This document shows positions 41,956-56,900 of a stretch of 64,000 bases of DNA, in pieces (the first letter of the stretch is position 1; every line of letters starts with the position of its first letter). Below the pieces are notes generated by a model. That model was not told the DNA's origin, did no database searches, and saw only the letters and a program-made list of their open reading frames with translations. The stretch is from Eunapius fragilis (taxonomy: Eukaryota > Porifera > Demospongiae > Spongillida > Spongillidae), in contig OY811971.1 in the NCBI GenBank assembly GCA_963681505.1, positions 12,454,732 through 12,518,731 of the forward strand. Reading direction: 5' to 3'. The position numbers and the translations under genes were made by a program.

Positions 41956-44900
41956 AACACACACACACAATTATCACCTGGTAGGTAACCAAACATGGTC
42001 TTCGACTGTGTGAGATGCGTTTGTGATGTGATGGGACGGGATGGTGAGGGGGCGGTGATTCCTATGGTCTGCCTATAGTGGGCCATCCAGTTGTTCACAA
42101 CAAGCCTGCAAAACAATAGTGTGCTCTAAAATACCCCCGTCCCAACGGTCCAATCATAACCCTTGCTCACCTGATCTTCTCCCTGTTGGTAGTGAGCTCT
42201 TTTATGGCCTCATCATAGCTCCGCCCACCAAGGGAGCCATCAGAGGTCCCTTGAATTGAGCTGTGTAACTGGAGCCAATGGCAGTGAGGTGGGGTATGAA
42301 GACGATAAAGATAGCCACAAACAGCATGTATACTAAGCAACAATGCTATGTTGCGAGTGCAATTATATTTACAGTAAAACAATATTAGTTTACAGGAATT
42401 TATAGTGTTGGTTGCCCCCAAGAAGAAGAAATGGCTCAACTCCTTAACTAATCTGATTAGAACGTACACATACATACATGTAAGTACACGAATGAAAAAA
42501 GATATGCGATACGTATTTTGCGATTCCTAAGATATGGTGGTGGAGGGCGAGGGAACAGTACATGCAGTTCATTATAAGTAGTCACATGATCTGTGCACAT
42601 GTCAGGTGACAGACAGCATAACTAGATGCATATTACATGTGCCATAATCCATTGGCCAGACAAGCTGTCACAAGTGCTACATACATGTAGTCTGTCGTTG
42701 CTGCTAATTAATAGTTGGTCAATCAAAACTCCCCATCTTTACATCATACCTTATACACGTATATAGGCATTACCAGCAAACATACCTCATTTGAGCTGCT
42801 CTTGGAATACAACAGCCCTCCACTGGGCCCAACACCTGGATTGGAGGCGGCCTGTAGAAGGATACAGGACACCCAGCTCACTGCTAGAGACCTTTTGATG
42901 CGCACCACATGCACAGATGACCTCTATTGCACTGATAGCTAATAATTACATAACTGATTAAAATTATGTCCTGTCTTAAGACCACACCCTCCTCTCCTCC
43001 CCATGCCATACCTTCTGCTGCAGGCCCTCAATGATGTCGAGGATGGGAGCAACGTCAAAGCGATTCATCTGTCCATGACAAGAGAACCTTAACACCATGT
43101 TGGACAGACCAGTGCAGTGGAAGGACAAGCATGAGTTCAACTGGGAAAATGAGAACATAACAAAATGAATGGAAGAGGTGGTAGTAGTAACAGAGCGATT
43201 ACACAACACAAGAATAGTTCATGGAAAAAGTACATCTGGGATACATTTATGCATCTTAAAACTGACAACTACAAGGCCAGTATTCCAAGAAAACAGATTC
43301 TCCGTGCAAATGAGCTTTGATGTTTTGCGTGACAGACTGTGATTCTGAACAAATGAGGTTAATGAGGTGGACTCACTGTCGAGCGATCGTTGGTCTAGGT
43401 GGACCACTTTTCACTACCAAAAGTGGTCCAAGTCAGACCAGTTTTGGCAAGCCAAAAGTGGTCAATAAAAGGCAGATTATGAAAGGCAACACAAGAAGCA
43501 ACTTATGTTTTAGTCAGAAGGTGCTCCTACATGTATACTATTTTAATAGGAATGAGCGAAAAGGTGACAAAAGTGAGTTTCCATATAGTGGTCCATACAC
43601 AGCCATTGGGGTGTGCGCGAAAAGATTTATGGCTTGGCTACAAAAGGGGGAAAGAAATGAGACACAATTGTACAATTGTTTCTATCATAAACAGAACCCC
43701 TTGGACAAGAAGTTTTTTATTAGAAATGTACATGTGGAGCCTCTTAGCAAACATTTGCATGGAACCAAGTACACAGCTACATAATGGTGAAGAAGACCAC
43801 GGTAGTCAGTCTCCATTGCAACACCAATAGTACACCAATAGTACACCAATAGTACACCAATAGTACACCAATAGTACACCAATAGTACACCAATAGTACA
43901 CCAATAGTACACCAATAGTACACCAATAGTACACCAATAGTACACCAATAGTACACCAACAGTACACTACACCTATAGTATCAATGCAGAGCTGAACAGC
44001 ACTTGTTGATGATGCTGAAGCCATTAATCTGTCACCTGGTGAAAATGATGGAGTTACACCACTTGACTCCTGTGATTCTAATTGCAATATTGTCAGGACA
44101 ATTCATTAAGTCCTGTCCCCTACACTACACAAGGTTAGAAGCAGTTAGTTTCATGAATGCGACCACAAATATGTTCCAGGATCACACCAAATTGGCTCCA
44201 CTTATCTTATTGTCATTGTCTCCCACACCATACACAACCTTTATTTACTAGGCAAAGTGCTGTTACTACACCCGGACCAGTTTTGGCAATCTGGATCACT
44301 GTTGGTTGTGAAAAGTGCTCCGCCCGATCAATTTTTTCTTACAGGACCTAATATCCAAGAACATACTGATTTTATTCTGGATATAGGAAGAAATGAGGTC
44401 TACTTCACTTGCTACATATACTCTGCTTCAGATGTGCATAATTGTAATTGATACCAAATTGGTGTCTACCACCGAAGAGGATGAGGAGGATGTTTTTTGC
44501 TTATGATGAGTGGGTTGAGGAAGAAGTTTCTAGCTGTGAAGACTCTGATGATGTTTGTACATTGCTCGCAACGGACCCTGACTTTTCCAGCTGCGGGACT
44601 TGTTGGCTTCATTGAGATGACAGCTGTCACCGTTCAATTCAGATCGAACTCCAGTGAGCTAAATGTTGAAGAGAGGAGGCATACTTCAAGCTTTTAAATA
44701 CACCAAGTGACGCTTGTTCTAAAAAGACTGCTAGAAAAGCGTACGTTGCCACCTGTCACCAGGAAGAGGGAGCATGCAGCCGGAGCTGAATTGTTACGCA
44801 GAAAATGGTGTTGTCATGGATCTCTCTCATGTGTTAAGTTCCGCTCAGAATTTGTTTCCTCCATCGAGCAACTTGAGGTTTCAGTAGGATGGTTAGATAA

Positions 44901-47900
44901 CGACCTAATACCTGATCAGAAGTCGAAAGTTCCAGAAGATAGGTTGAGGGCTCTGGAGATGTTACAGGTAATATATATAATTATATATATAGTTCTGCAG
45001 GTACATGTAGGTAGGTAGATTGTCCACAAACATGTAGATTGCCTAGGGTAGATTGTCCTGGTATTTAAGTACATATAGGCTCAAGGAGCAGGTAGGGTGG
45101 CCAGGTCATGAAGAGGTATGTCCTCCCTCTACAGGGGCGGGGACCATCACTGGGTAGAGGCATGCCTCATCGGTTGCACATTGATTCGTACCAGTTTTTT
45201 GTGAACAGGAAATTGGTGACACAAACATAGAGGCGCCGCATCAGAGATGCATACCTCTGCCCAATGCAAAGGAGGGACAGTACCCCATTGTTGGGAGGGT
45301 ACTGACCCTCTTGTTGACAGTCTCCGCCAGTTGCTGCAAAGCTACCTTACATCAGATCAACGGGTCTCTAGTGTCCCCCAGGAATTTAAAGGCCTGGGTA
45401 ACATGGGCCTCCTCCTCTACACTGGGGACACTCAAGCCCCCAAAGGCCTGAGGCATGTACAGGTATTGAGAACAGGTTCTGCGAGGGATTCCCCTCAGAG
45501 TGGTATCCAGCTTTCTGTACCAGGTTGATCCGGAGAAAATAATCTGGAAAATGATCTGGAAAATGTAAGTCAACCTGGGAAAGAGGAAGTGTCAAAATAC
45601 ATCCAGCTTCTGCCACTCTGCAAAGGGGGGACTTGAAAATGGTGGAGGCATCCTTTAGTAGGTCCTCCCTCATAGAACCCAAATCCTGTTCCTTAGTTCT
45701 GAATGCCCCAAAGGGACAACCCAGATACCTGTACCCTTTCTGCCCACATGAAGGCCGGGATGATGTCAGTACCCAGGCAGGAAGAGAAAAGGATGTCCAC
45801 GTAGATCAGTGGAGCTTGGTTTATCAGGCACAGAGAACCACACTTTTCGTGCGTTAAATTGGAATCCTGCCCATTCCCCAAAGGCCACGCACCTATCCAG
45901 CAGGTCCTGCACTTCAATCTTGTTTGAGGCAGCTATGCAAATGAGATCAGCATAGACAAGGGCATCAGAAAAGGTGCTATGCCTAAGCAAAGCACCTTTT
46001 GATAGCTCATTCTCAGTGCATCAACACAGATGTGTAAGAACCTAAAGGCTACCAATCGCTACCGAAGTCTGCTCAATCTTAAAAAGGACCTGCAGCCCAC
46101 ATGTGTCAGTACCGTTAAATATAACTAGGTCTCTTCAATGACCAAAAACTCTTCATGAGTGGGGCAGTGGAAGAGGTGTTGGGTGGATTTGGTTGCCAAG
46201 ACTCCACCTTCCCACCCCCAACATGTTGGAAGGCATACAACTACAGTACCTATCTACAGGGCGTAGCTGCTTTTACTGATTATTTTTGTAGTTTTGTTTA
46301 TTTCAAAAGCTGGCCTAACTGGGTGCTGCTACATGTGAGGAATACCTTATTAAGATTGAAAACATATATCAATTTGAGAAGGTTTGCCTGTGGAGTTGAT
46401 AGAGAGAGCTAGTATGGAAGAGTTGGGGGAAGTGACCAACACAAGAACACACTATTCATTCCATATATGCTCTGTTTGAACTTTCAATATGTCCCCCAAG
46501 GGGGAATGGGCCACACCCAGATGTAGTGCAATAACTGGGGCAACCCGTGGGACTGGTGAAGCAAGCTTCTCTCCAAGTCCCAACCTTCAAAAATTGATGT
46601 AATATCGTGGGAACATTGTCCCCATACGAGATATTACACTCGTAAGAACAGTGTATTTCTACTTGATCTTAGCCGAAGAGGCCGAGAAGCGATGGAGGGT
46701 AAAGGCACACCACTGGTCTTTAAATACATCACACTGTTATGGCGACATTAGGGGTTTGTGTTCCCAACAGGACAACCATTAGATCAGCACTAATTAGTCT
46801 GTTAACAACTCAATACAGGTACATGTAGGTGCTTTCACTTCAACATACAGCCATAAAGCCTGTGGAGATGGGAGAGTTGAGCAATCATACCACGCTAAAA
46901 GCAAACTTGTTGTTGTATGCATGGTGTATGTACTACAGGCTTTCATCTAATGGATCCAATAGGGGGTCCATGATGAAGGCATAAACCTCCACCTTGTGGT
47001 ACCTCCATTGGACCCGAGCAGTGCCTTCAAGTGATGGTACTTCTGTTCTCGGGCCGCTGTGAATGCCTCCATGCTCTCTAAGGGCATAGCAACGTCCACA
47101 ATGTACCTGTAAGCTTCTTTGGTGGAGTCATTAAGGTTAGGTTAGGTCTGTTCCCTGTACTGTCGACCCTTCCATGGATCTTATTGTGGCAGTGGTGTAG
47201 CAGACAGGTGTGGTTGGGACAGTGGTTCAGGATGTGGGCCAGTGTCTCTTGTTCTGAGTGGCACCTGGGGCAACTTAGGTCGGGAATCTGTTCGCCTGCT
47301 CAACCCTTCTCACAGTCCTCGTGGGGAGGAGGTTCAGACGGGCCTTCAGAGCCAACCGGTAACCCCCAAAGCCGGTGAATTTGCCAGATTTGATCCAGTG
47401 GTTGCTTGCAGGGGTGGGTGGACATGCATGCTGCCACTATGCCCTGGTCCCTGGAGAGCATCCATCACTCCTGGTATCTCTCGTGGTGAGTGGATCACCG
47501 GCCTCCGCTTTCCCCATCCAGTGGTCTTCCCACCGCAGGAGATGGCATTCCTGTTTAAGAGGAGCTCCGCCCTGCAGTGGGTTAGTGAGGCTCAGACCTC
47601 ACTCCATATCGTGGTAACGTCTCCACGCCTGCCCTCACCAAATTCAGTGGGTTGGTTAATGAACTCCTGGCCATCCCTCTGGCCTTGTGAGAGAATCTCA
47701 ACTGTCCGTGTCAAAGCAGGGTTGGCAATGTCACTGACAAGGTGGTCGTTCTGGTAAACAGCAGCTTGAAAGTCGAGGAAACTCTGAAAATGTGGACCTC
47801 GTCCTCAATGTTTGGTAGGCCCAGGCCTCCCATCCTGGGTGGAGTGTATAAGGACGAGACAGTACGACGTGGGAGCTAGAGGTGGAGCTTGGTGAGGCCC

Positions 47901-50900
47901 TGTCTAGTGACCTCACCCACTCCAATGGCTGGTTCAGCGTTTTGCAGCAGGTAGAGGAGGCGTGGTCTGGCAAAGTGGTGGATGGCATCAAAGCTTTTAC
48001 CAGTCCGCCAGACCTGACTTGAGGATGGCCTCACAGATACATGTACTCTGCGCCCACCTGCTGCAGCTCAGATTTTAGGTCTGCTCCCACTTTACAACAG
48101 ACCTCCCTTCCCAAGGGAGTCCTGGGATCAGTTCTCCCTCCAGGATGGGTCACCTGTTGTCTTGAGTTGTGGCCTCTGTGGATGGTGAGAGCAGCACATT
48201 TCCTGGGTTTGAATTTTAGGCCAGCCCAATTGGCCATTGCCTGGGCCTCCTCTGGGGTGTGGCTTGGGAGGTGGCCAGGGTGCAGAGGTCATGGTTTTGA
48301 CTGGCCAGCTGGTAATCCTGACCCCGGGACTCCCTCCAATGCACGGATGACCACCTTCATCACTAGGTCAAAGAGCATGGGCAAAGAGGGCACACCTGTT
48401 TTTACTCCTCATCGGCAGGGGATCTGAGGGGAGACTTCTGATTTGGTCCTGATGGGTATGTCATACAGAGGTGTGAGAACCCCGCATTGGATGTCCAGGG
48501 TATCAAGAGCTCCGAATTTGTGAAATCAAAGATTCAGCCTTTCATCCCTGAGCAGTATATCACCATGACACCCACAGGTGAACCTGGCACACCGGCTGTG
48601 GCACTCGGTAATCTTCTGCTGAGGATAAACGAACTCGAGGAGAGCTACAAAGGGAACGATCGAATCACCCAGCAGGTATCCCTGTATCTGTTTTGTACAA
48701 TCCTGCACTTCACAATTCTGCATACTGATACATACAATGTATTGATGTGGCAAGTATGCAAGGTACTGCTGATGGGGTGTGGCCTGTTCCTTAACCTCTC
48801 GTCAAGTCTCCTTTTGATTGGATGTATTGTAACCACAGAGGTTTTAACTAAAGTACTATTGGGCATGCAAAACACACGTGCCATGTACAGTAGCTTAGCA
48901 TGGTGTTGTGCGCTATGTGTCAACTACAATGCAGGGGTCAGGGTTCACAGGGGTCAGGGTTCACAGGGGTCAGGATTCACATCGCTGGCTTATCCTGTAC
49001 AGAAAATCCTGAACATTTCCAAAGAGCTGGGTGAAGTACACGAACAGCTGAGTCGTTTAGAGAATTCATCAGAGGAGGCATATTCCCAGCTGCAACATAG
49101 GGCAGAGTCCCAATATTGCACTACTTATCATCCGGGCCCCAGACCCAATGGGAATGGTCAAGTAACGTCTCCACCCACATCAGTGCAGCTGGACCACCCT
49201 CGAGCTCCAGGGCCAGAGGCAGTGAGCCCACAGGGTCAGGGTGGGGCTGTCCCCTGGGGCCACCACGACAGCCTGCAGAGCTGGAGGGGGGGGAGGAGCA
49301 GGTGGGCCAACCCAAGCCCCAAACGGAGGCCAGGGACAGGGCCGGCTAGGCGCCACATGCAGGCCGCCGCACAGTAGTTCCACGCCAACCAGGCCCATAC
49401 CACCAAAAGGGTCAGTGTACGAAGATGAGTTTATTGATGATGGGTTGATCGTTTGGTTTGAAGTGCAATCATAGCCCTTTCATAATCATAGAATACCATG
49501 AACCAATAAATCCATTGCAGTATGATGTACCATGACCTCCTTATTAGTACCACTCTTTGAGAGAGCGGAAACACGCTCATTTAGAAATCAAATAAATGTA
49601 CCTCTTAACCAATCTAATTTTTACAGCCTATCGTATGATACACTTCAAATAGCAATCCAGGCAGCCAATGTTTACACAGACATTTTATGAACCACAGGAA
49701 AATTCTGAAGTAGGGTCTCCTGAAAGGAATTTAATCACCTCAAAATGAAGCCAATTCCCTCTTTTGTTTTATGGACTGGAGAAAATATATAATCAACAAG
49801 CTGTTGATTTTGAAAGAGCTGTTTTGGGGGATGCTGATTTATAAATGACTCCCTGTTGCACTGAGTATTCTTTTTGGGCCATGTTTCCCACCATCATGAG
49901 TATTACTGAATTAAGATCACAGTAAACATGGGCTATACCAACTATAGAAGGGTATCTATAGGAGGGTATAGAAATAGAAATAATTTTTTCAAAACACAGT
50001 CATGTAAAAACTGCATGAAATGCTGTGAAGATGAGGTCAGTCCTATGATAAAGCCACAAGTATGACAGTTTGAGATACAATACTTCATAATGGCGTAGGT
50101 AATAAAATCTCCACTCAATTAAAATTAGGGGGGATTAATTGTTTTCAGTTTTCCCAATAATAACAAACTGACTAAATTTATCACTGATACGGTTAAACAA
50201 GTTTTGCCAGATATTAATGACAGAATATGGTTATGAGCAGTGCAACATACATGGAAAGGCAAGTTTTGTAATCACTAGGTGATAAATTAAGTCCATCTGG
50301 TGGTAGCAGTGCTGATTCAAACACATAAAATTGACCTCTCCTAGCAGAACAAAGAAACAAAGTCTATATTGTGCATCCACCATTCATAATTTTAACTTTC
50401 AATATGTCCCCCAAGGGGGAATGGGCCACACCCAGATGTAGTGCAATAACTGGGGCAACCCGTTGGACTGGTGAAGCAAGCTTCTCTCCAAGTCCCAACC
50501 TTCAAAAATTGATGTAATATCGTGGGAACATTGTCCCCATACGAGATATTACACTCGTAAGAACAGTTTTCTCTCATAGAAAATATGCAAGAGGTACAAG
50601 CATACACAGGGCCAAGTTAAACCCCATCGCTGGGGAGCCCCTCAGTAAGAACTGGAAAAACACAATCGAAATGCATGCGCACAAAACTAAAACTAAGTAT
50701 CAATATAAGTTCCAATATTGTCCAAATCTGGCAGGTCAGATTGGTGAGGCTGGGTAGTGGGCCTTTATATGGTGTGGCTGTAAGGTCTTGCCTTGGCCTG
50801 GTTGTCCACGTGACACCAGGTGGGGGGGGGGGGGGGGGGGGGGAATGGGTGTTAGGTGGTCATTGGTGCATGATGAGGTGCGGTTTTAGCCAGCTATCCA

Positions 50901-53900
50901 TGCAACACCAGGGAACAGTTGGGTGCATGGTGCAGGGCATAAGCTACCCTAGGTGTGTCTGTTAGAGGCGTAGATGCTGTCAGTGGGTTCACCGGCATCA
51001 CCCCTGGTTGCAGTGGGAGTCTCGCTCTGGGGAGGGGCTGCGTTAGCTGCTCCCTGGTTCTCTGCGGAGGTGCCCACGTTTATTGCCCCTCCGGTGGCCG
51101 TGTTCTCCGCCTGCCGGGGCGCCCTTCTCTGGGTGCACATGGATTTGTACCAGATCCACTGTGACCCAGAGATGGCCGAGACCACGCAGAGGCGCCTCAT
51201 CAGGGCCGCATACTGCCAACCAATGCGGAGCCTGGATAGCACGCGGTCATTGGGCGGGTACCAACTCCCCAGGGCGCCCACGATGAACGGTAGTATTTCC
51301 ACCTCCGAGTAGAGCTGGAGTAGTTCCTGTCGGAGTGGCTCGTATTTTTGTAGTTTTGTTGTCGCTGCATCCTCCAGCGCCTTGGGCGCCCCTTCGAATG
51401 GGCAGCTGACGTCCACTAGCAGGATGGTGCGCTCGTCTGGGGAGATGATTGTAAGGTCGGGTCTGTTAGCGCCCGTTGTTCCTGGGATGGGCTGCTCCTT
51501 TAGTTTTGTTCCCAGGTGTTCCGAGATCGCCCTCACAATACGTTCCAGGATGGAGATGTGCCTCTCCCAGACCAACCCCAGGTTGTGGTGGCAGTGGTTG
51601 ACGATGTGAGCCAGGGTCTCCTCCCCTCTTCCACATAGGCGGCATAGGGTGCTGGGGACTACCTTACGGCAGCGGGCCTGTACCGATCTTACAGGGAGCA
51701 GGTTCAGCCTGGCCTTATGGATGAACCTATACTGGTAAAATGATAGGAATTTACCAGTATAAAAAGGTCGAGTCGGGGTGGAGTGACACAGAGTCAAACG
51801 CTTTTCCCTGGTCAGCCGCCCGCTTTAGATCTCTCAGGTAGCGGGCATGGATCGCCTCCTTCAGCCTCGGGTATAGGTCCTTGCGCTTGTCCCAGGTCAG
51901 GATGTGGTGGTTGGCTTCAATGGTGGCTGAGTCCTGGGTGAGCGCTATTATGGACTCTGTATATGTGAGACTGGCACATGCTGAGGACCACAGGCTCTGT
52001 AGGTCTCCCGCCCGTCCCTCTCCCGGAGTGTAGAGGTGTTAAGGAAGCTGGCCAAGTGTTCGGGCTTAGTGGGGTCCAGGTAGCGCACCCGCTTGGCCAC
52101 CGTGTGCGTCAACTGGTGCATGGCCACATCCCTGATGCATGGGTCTTTAGTGTCCGCCAAGAACTTGCTTTTGCCATTCAGCCAGCTCTGATGTGAAAAC
52201 GGTGTCGGTGTCACACAGAAGGGAGTCCCTCAGGTCCTGTAGGGTGTCGACTGGTGTCTTGTTGGCTCCTGTGGGGCAACCCAGATACTTGTAGCGTTCG
52301 TCCAAGGTGAGGGCCGGGGATGGCCTCCGTGCCCAGATGGGGCGAGTACAGGTGGTCGACATGTAGCCTGGGAGCCTCATTGACCATGCATAACGAGCCG
52401 CACTTTTTGGCGTTAAACACTAGCCCGGCCCATGAGGTAAACGCATGACACTGGTCAAGTAGGCCCTGAAGTTCCGGTTTGCTGGAAGCAGCCACGCATA
52501 CGTCATCCGCGTAGGCAAGGGAATTGATGGTGTATCCTGCCAGCGGGAACCCTGCTGCGCTGGTGGCTAGGAGCTTCAGGAGCCCCTCCAACACGATGTT
52601 GAAGAGAATTGGGCTCAGTGGGGCACCCCTGCTTGACACCCCTGTTCTGTGCGATGGTGGGTGTACAGGTGTCCCTCCCTGTGCGGATGGCAATGGTGGA
52701 CTGGGAGTATATGTTCTTGACGATGTCGAGTGTTGATCCGCTCAGCCCCAGCCGCTTCATCATCAGGAGGATGAGGTCGTGTGGCACCGATCCAAACGCA
52801 TCTCTCAGGTCCAGCCACGCCAGGAGCAGGTTGCGCTTGTTGCGTCTCGCCTCCAACATCACTGACCTGAGTAAGAAGTTGTGCTGTGCACATCCATCGT
52901 ACGTGAGGAAGCCTTTCTGGGCTGGGGAGACGGCCTTGGTCTCTATCGCCCAGGAGGCAATTCTCCTCGCGATGATGGCCGAGTACAATTTGTACAGGGT
53001 CAGCTGGAGGCTGATCGGTCTCCAGTTGTGAATCGATGGTGGCGGCGGGGGAGTTCCCTCCTCCTGTGTGGCCGCAGGCGTGGGTGCCTGGGTCAGTGGT
53101 GACTGGGCAGCCCCCTCTGGACTACAGTACTGCATTTCAGTGACCCTAGCCGTAGGGGGAGGGGCGTCTGCACTTGTTGGTGGATCCCCCCCGTGGTGTG
53201 ACTGCCGGCGACATAGGGGTGGAAGTAGCACGCCCAGCTCTTGCAGCGGTGCCCCTTGGGTTGGCGGGCCTTGCTCTGGAGTCCCTTGCTAGGGCTCGCT
53301 GTTGTCTTGCCCTGGTACCCCTTGCCGGGGGCTGTTGAGTGGTGGGGGTTGCTGGGGAGCGGCTTTGAGTGCTGGCGGGGCTCCGTGTAGAGGAGCGACG
53401 GGAGCTGGAGGTGATGGTAACAGGTTATGCCGGATGATAGTTCTCCTCTAACCACGTCGGGTTGGCCTTGAGGAACCTGCACTTGAATGTTGTTACTTGG
53501 TGCTTGTCCCTTGTCCCCACAGCCTCAGCCAGTGCGGCATTATTGCCTGGGCCTAGTCTCTTCAGCGTCTCTTTGAACCTGGCAATCTCTCCTTCCCCCC
53601 ACTTGGTTCCTGCTATCGCTGACCCCCTCTGCTTCTCCTTCTCGGCCGCCTCCCTCGCGCATTGTTCGCTGGCTTCCTTCATATGCTTCTCCTTGATGTG
53701 TATAGAGCACGAGCGCGTGGATGGGAAAGTTTGCGGGCAGAAGGGATAAGCCTTCTCATTGGTCCTGGCGATGTCTGCGGGTGGGACTGCTGCTCCATGG
53801 GTCGCGGTGAAGTGGTTCGATGTGCTCCGCAGCTTCTCGTTGGCGTAATCACACAACGCACACTTGAAAGAGATGTTGAACGTCAAGTGCGCATGCGATG

Positions 53901-56900
53901 TAGCTGCGTGGCGAACGAGCGAGTTGTGCGTTGTGTAGCACAGTTTGCACACGGGGCACTCGAAGCGTGTCTGGCTTGGATGGGTCACTACGAGGTTTAC
54001 CGGTCGCGATCTGGGTAGGGCTTCGCCAGGCCCGGGCGGGTGCGGGGGTGTGGTCTCACGTTCGGGCAGGGCTTCGCCATTCCTTGGTCTCTTCGGCAAG
54101 CGCTCCGCCCATTATCTCGTCCTCCACTGCATAATCGGAGCGGCGACCCGGGTCGCCGTCGTCGTTTGACTGGTTGACCGCCGGACGAGGTTCTCGATCC
54201 ATACCTGGGCTTCTTCAAAATTCTATCGCGCAGAGCTCGAAATCCAAAGAGATGGGCTTGGCGCCCCCAGACCCCTCGACCAAGATCAAGTAGATCCTAG
54301 CTTAACCCTATTAACACCTCTCTTAAACCTAAAGCTTGGCCTAACCTAAACCTTGACCTAACCTAAGGTAGAAACAGAAACCGATTACACTCGTAAGAAC
54401 AGTGTATTTCTACTTGATCTTAATAGCCGAAGAGGCCGAGAAGCGATGGAGGGTAAAGGCACACTGCTGGCCTTTAAATACATCACACTGTTATGGCGAC
54501 ATTATGGTAATGTCTCCACGCCTGCCCTCACCAAATTCAGTGGGTTGGTTAATGAACTTCCTGGCCATCCCTCTGGCCTTGTGAGCGAATCTCAGCTGTC
54601 CGTGTCAAAGCAGGGTTGGCAATGTCACTGACAAGGTGGTCGTTCCGGTAAACAGCAGCTTGAAAGTCGAGGAAACTCTGAAAATGTGGACCTCGTCCTC
54701 AATGTTTGGTAGGCCCAGGCCTCCCATCCTGGGTGGAGTGTATAAGAAGGACGAGACAGTACGACGTGGGTGGAGCTTGGTGAGGGTCCTCGATGCCCTG
54801 TCTAGTGACCTCACCCACTCCAATGGCTGGTTCAGCGTTTTGCAGCAGGTAGAGGAGGCGTGGTCTGGCAAAGTGGTGGATGGCATCAAAGCTTTTACCA
54901 GTCCGCCAGACCTGACTTGAGGATGGCCTCACAGATACATGTACTCTGCGCCCACCTGCTGCAGCTCAGATTTTGGGTCTGCTCTCACTTTACAACAGAC
55001 CTCCCTTTCCAAGGGAGTCCTGGGATCAGTTCTCCCTCCAGGATGGGTCACCTGTTGTCTTGAGTTGTGGCCTCTGTGGATGGTGAGAGCAGCACATTTC
55101 CTGGGTTTGAATTTTAGGCCAGCCCAATTGGCCGCTGCTTGGGCCTCCTCTGGGGTGTGGCTTGGGAGGTGGCCAGGGTGCAGAGGTCATGATTTTGACT
55201 GGCCAGCTGGTAATCCTGACCCCGGGACTCCCTTCAATGCACAGACGACCACCTTCATCACTAGGTCAAAGAGCATGCGGCAAAGAAGGCACACCTGTTT
55301 TTACTCCTCATCGGCAGTGGATCTGAGGGGAGACTTCTGATTTTGTCCTGATGGGTGTGATGCACATCATTGATGTCCTTGATGACTCTGATGGTAGTCT
55401 GGTGGAGGCCCACCATCCTTAGGAGGTCCAGCTCGAGTCCTGGAGTATGCTTTGCAGGACAAAGCTGTGTTCCAGGCATCCCTCGTAAAGCAGGAACATC
55501 CTTCTGAGAGGGGCTGATGATGTTTTCACTGCGTGCCCAGTCGGAGACCCGACACCCTATGATGGCTGCATACATCTTGTATATGGTGATTTGCAGCATG
55601 ATGGCCCTCTGGTTGTCTAGGGATCCCCCTTGTGGATGAGAATGGTTGTACATTCCTTACAGCAAGGGTGTAACCTGGTATTCATCCTGCAGGTGTTCAG
55701 GATGGCTGTTATGATTGTCTTCTTGGGGTCCAATTTTTTTTCCCATGTGAAGTACTGGAGGCAGTCAGAGCTTTGACCTGAGGTACACCCACCGAGAGAA
55801 CCCAGTTGTCCACCGAGCTATGTAGGGTGTCCCACTCAACCCCTGACAAGGTGGCGCTCTAGGAAGGGTTGAAGTTGGTTAAAGAGACTCTCTGGGGCAT
55901 GGTCATCTTCTACGTTCATGGGGAGGGGGGGTCACTTGGTTGATAGTTGGTGGGGGGACCTGGGGGATTGTGTCGACATCCCACATCCGCCACAGGCTGT
56001 GCAGCTGGACCACGCTCCAGCTCTAGGGCCAGAGGCAGTGAGCCCACAGGGTCAGGGTGGGGCTGTCCCCTGGGGCCACCACGACAGCCTGCAGAGCTGG
56101 AGGGGGGGGAGGAGCAGGTGGGCCAACCCAAGCCCCAAACGGAGGCCAGGGACAGGGCCGGCCAGGCGCCACATGCAGGCCGCCGCACAGTAGTTCCACG
56201 CCAACCAGGCCCATACCACCAAAAGGGTCAGTGTACGAAGATGAGTTTATTGATGATGGGTTGATCGTTTGGTTTGAAGTGCAATCATAGCCCTTTCATA
56301 ATCAGAGAATACCATGAACCAATAAATCCATTGCAGTATGATGTGCCATGACCTCATTATTAGTACCACTCGTTGAGAGAGCGGAAACACGCAATCAAAT
56401 AAATGTACCTCTTAACCAATCTAATTTTTACAGCCTATCGTATGATACACTTCAAATAGCAATCCAGGCAACCAATGATTACACAGACATTTTATGAACC
56501 ACAGGAAAATTCTGAAGTAGGGTCTCCAGAAAAGAATTTTATCACCTCAAAATGAAGCCAATTCCCCCTTTTGTTTTATGGACTGGAGAAAATATATAAT
56601 CAACAAGCTGTTGATTTTGAAAGAGCTTTTTTGGGGGATGCTGATTTATAAATGACTCCCTGTTGCACTGGGTATTCTTTTTGGGCCACGTTTCCCACCA
56701 TCATGAGTATTAAGTCTATATTGTGCAGCCACCATTCATAATTTTAACTTTCAATATGTCCCCCAATGGGGGAATGGGCCACACCCAGATGTAGTGCAAT
56801 AACTGGGGCAACCCGTGGGACTGGTGAAGCAAGCTTCTCTCAAAGTCCCAACCTTCAAAAATTGATGTAATATCGTGGGAACATTGTCCCCATACGAGAT

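Noticed and set aside
43685..44087. Three overlapping ORFs of YYWCTIGVL repeats
   Set aside because: An 11-bp tandem repeat keeps several frames open; no protein signal.
45247..45528. Plus-strand ORF as a gene
   Set aside because: It is antisense to the RT fragment on the minus strand.
50675..50965. Plus-strand ORF next to the G run
   Set aside because: Lies in the retrotransposon 3' UTR, antisense, with no motif.
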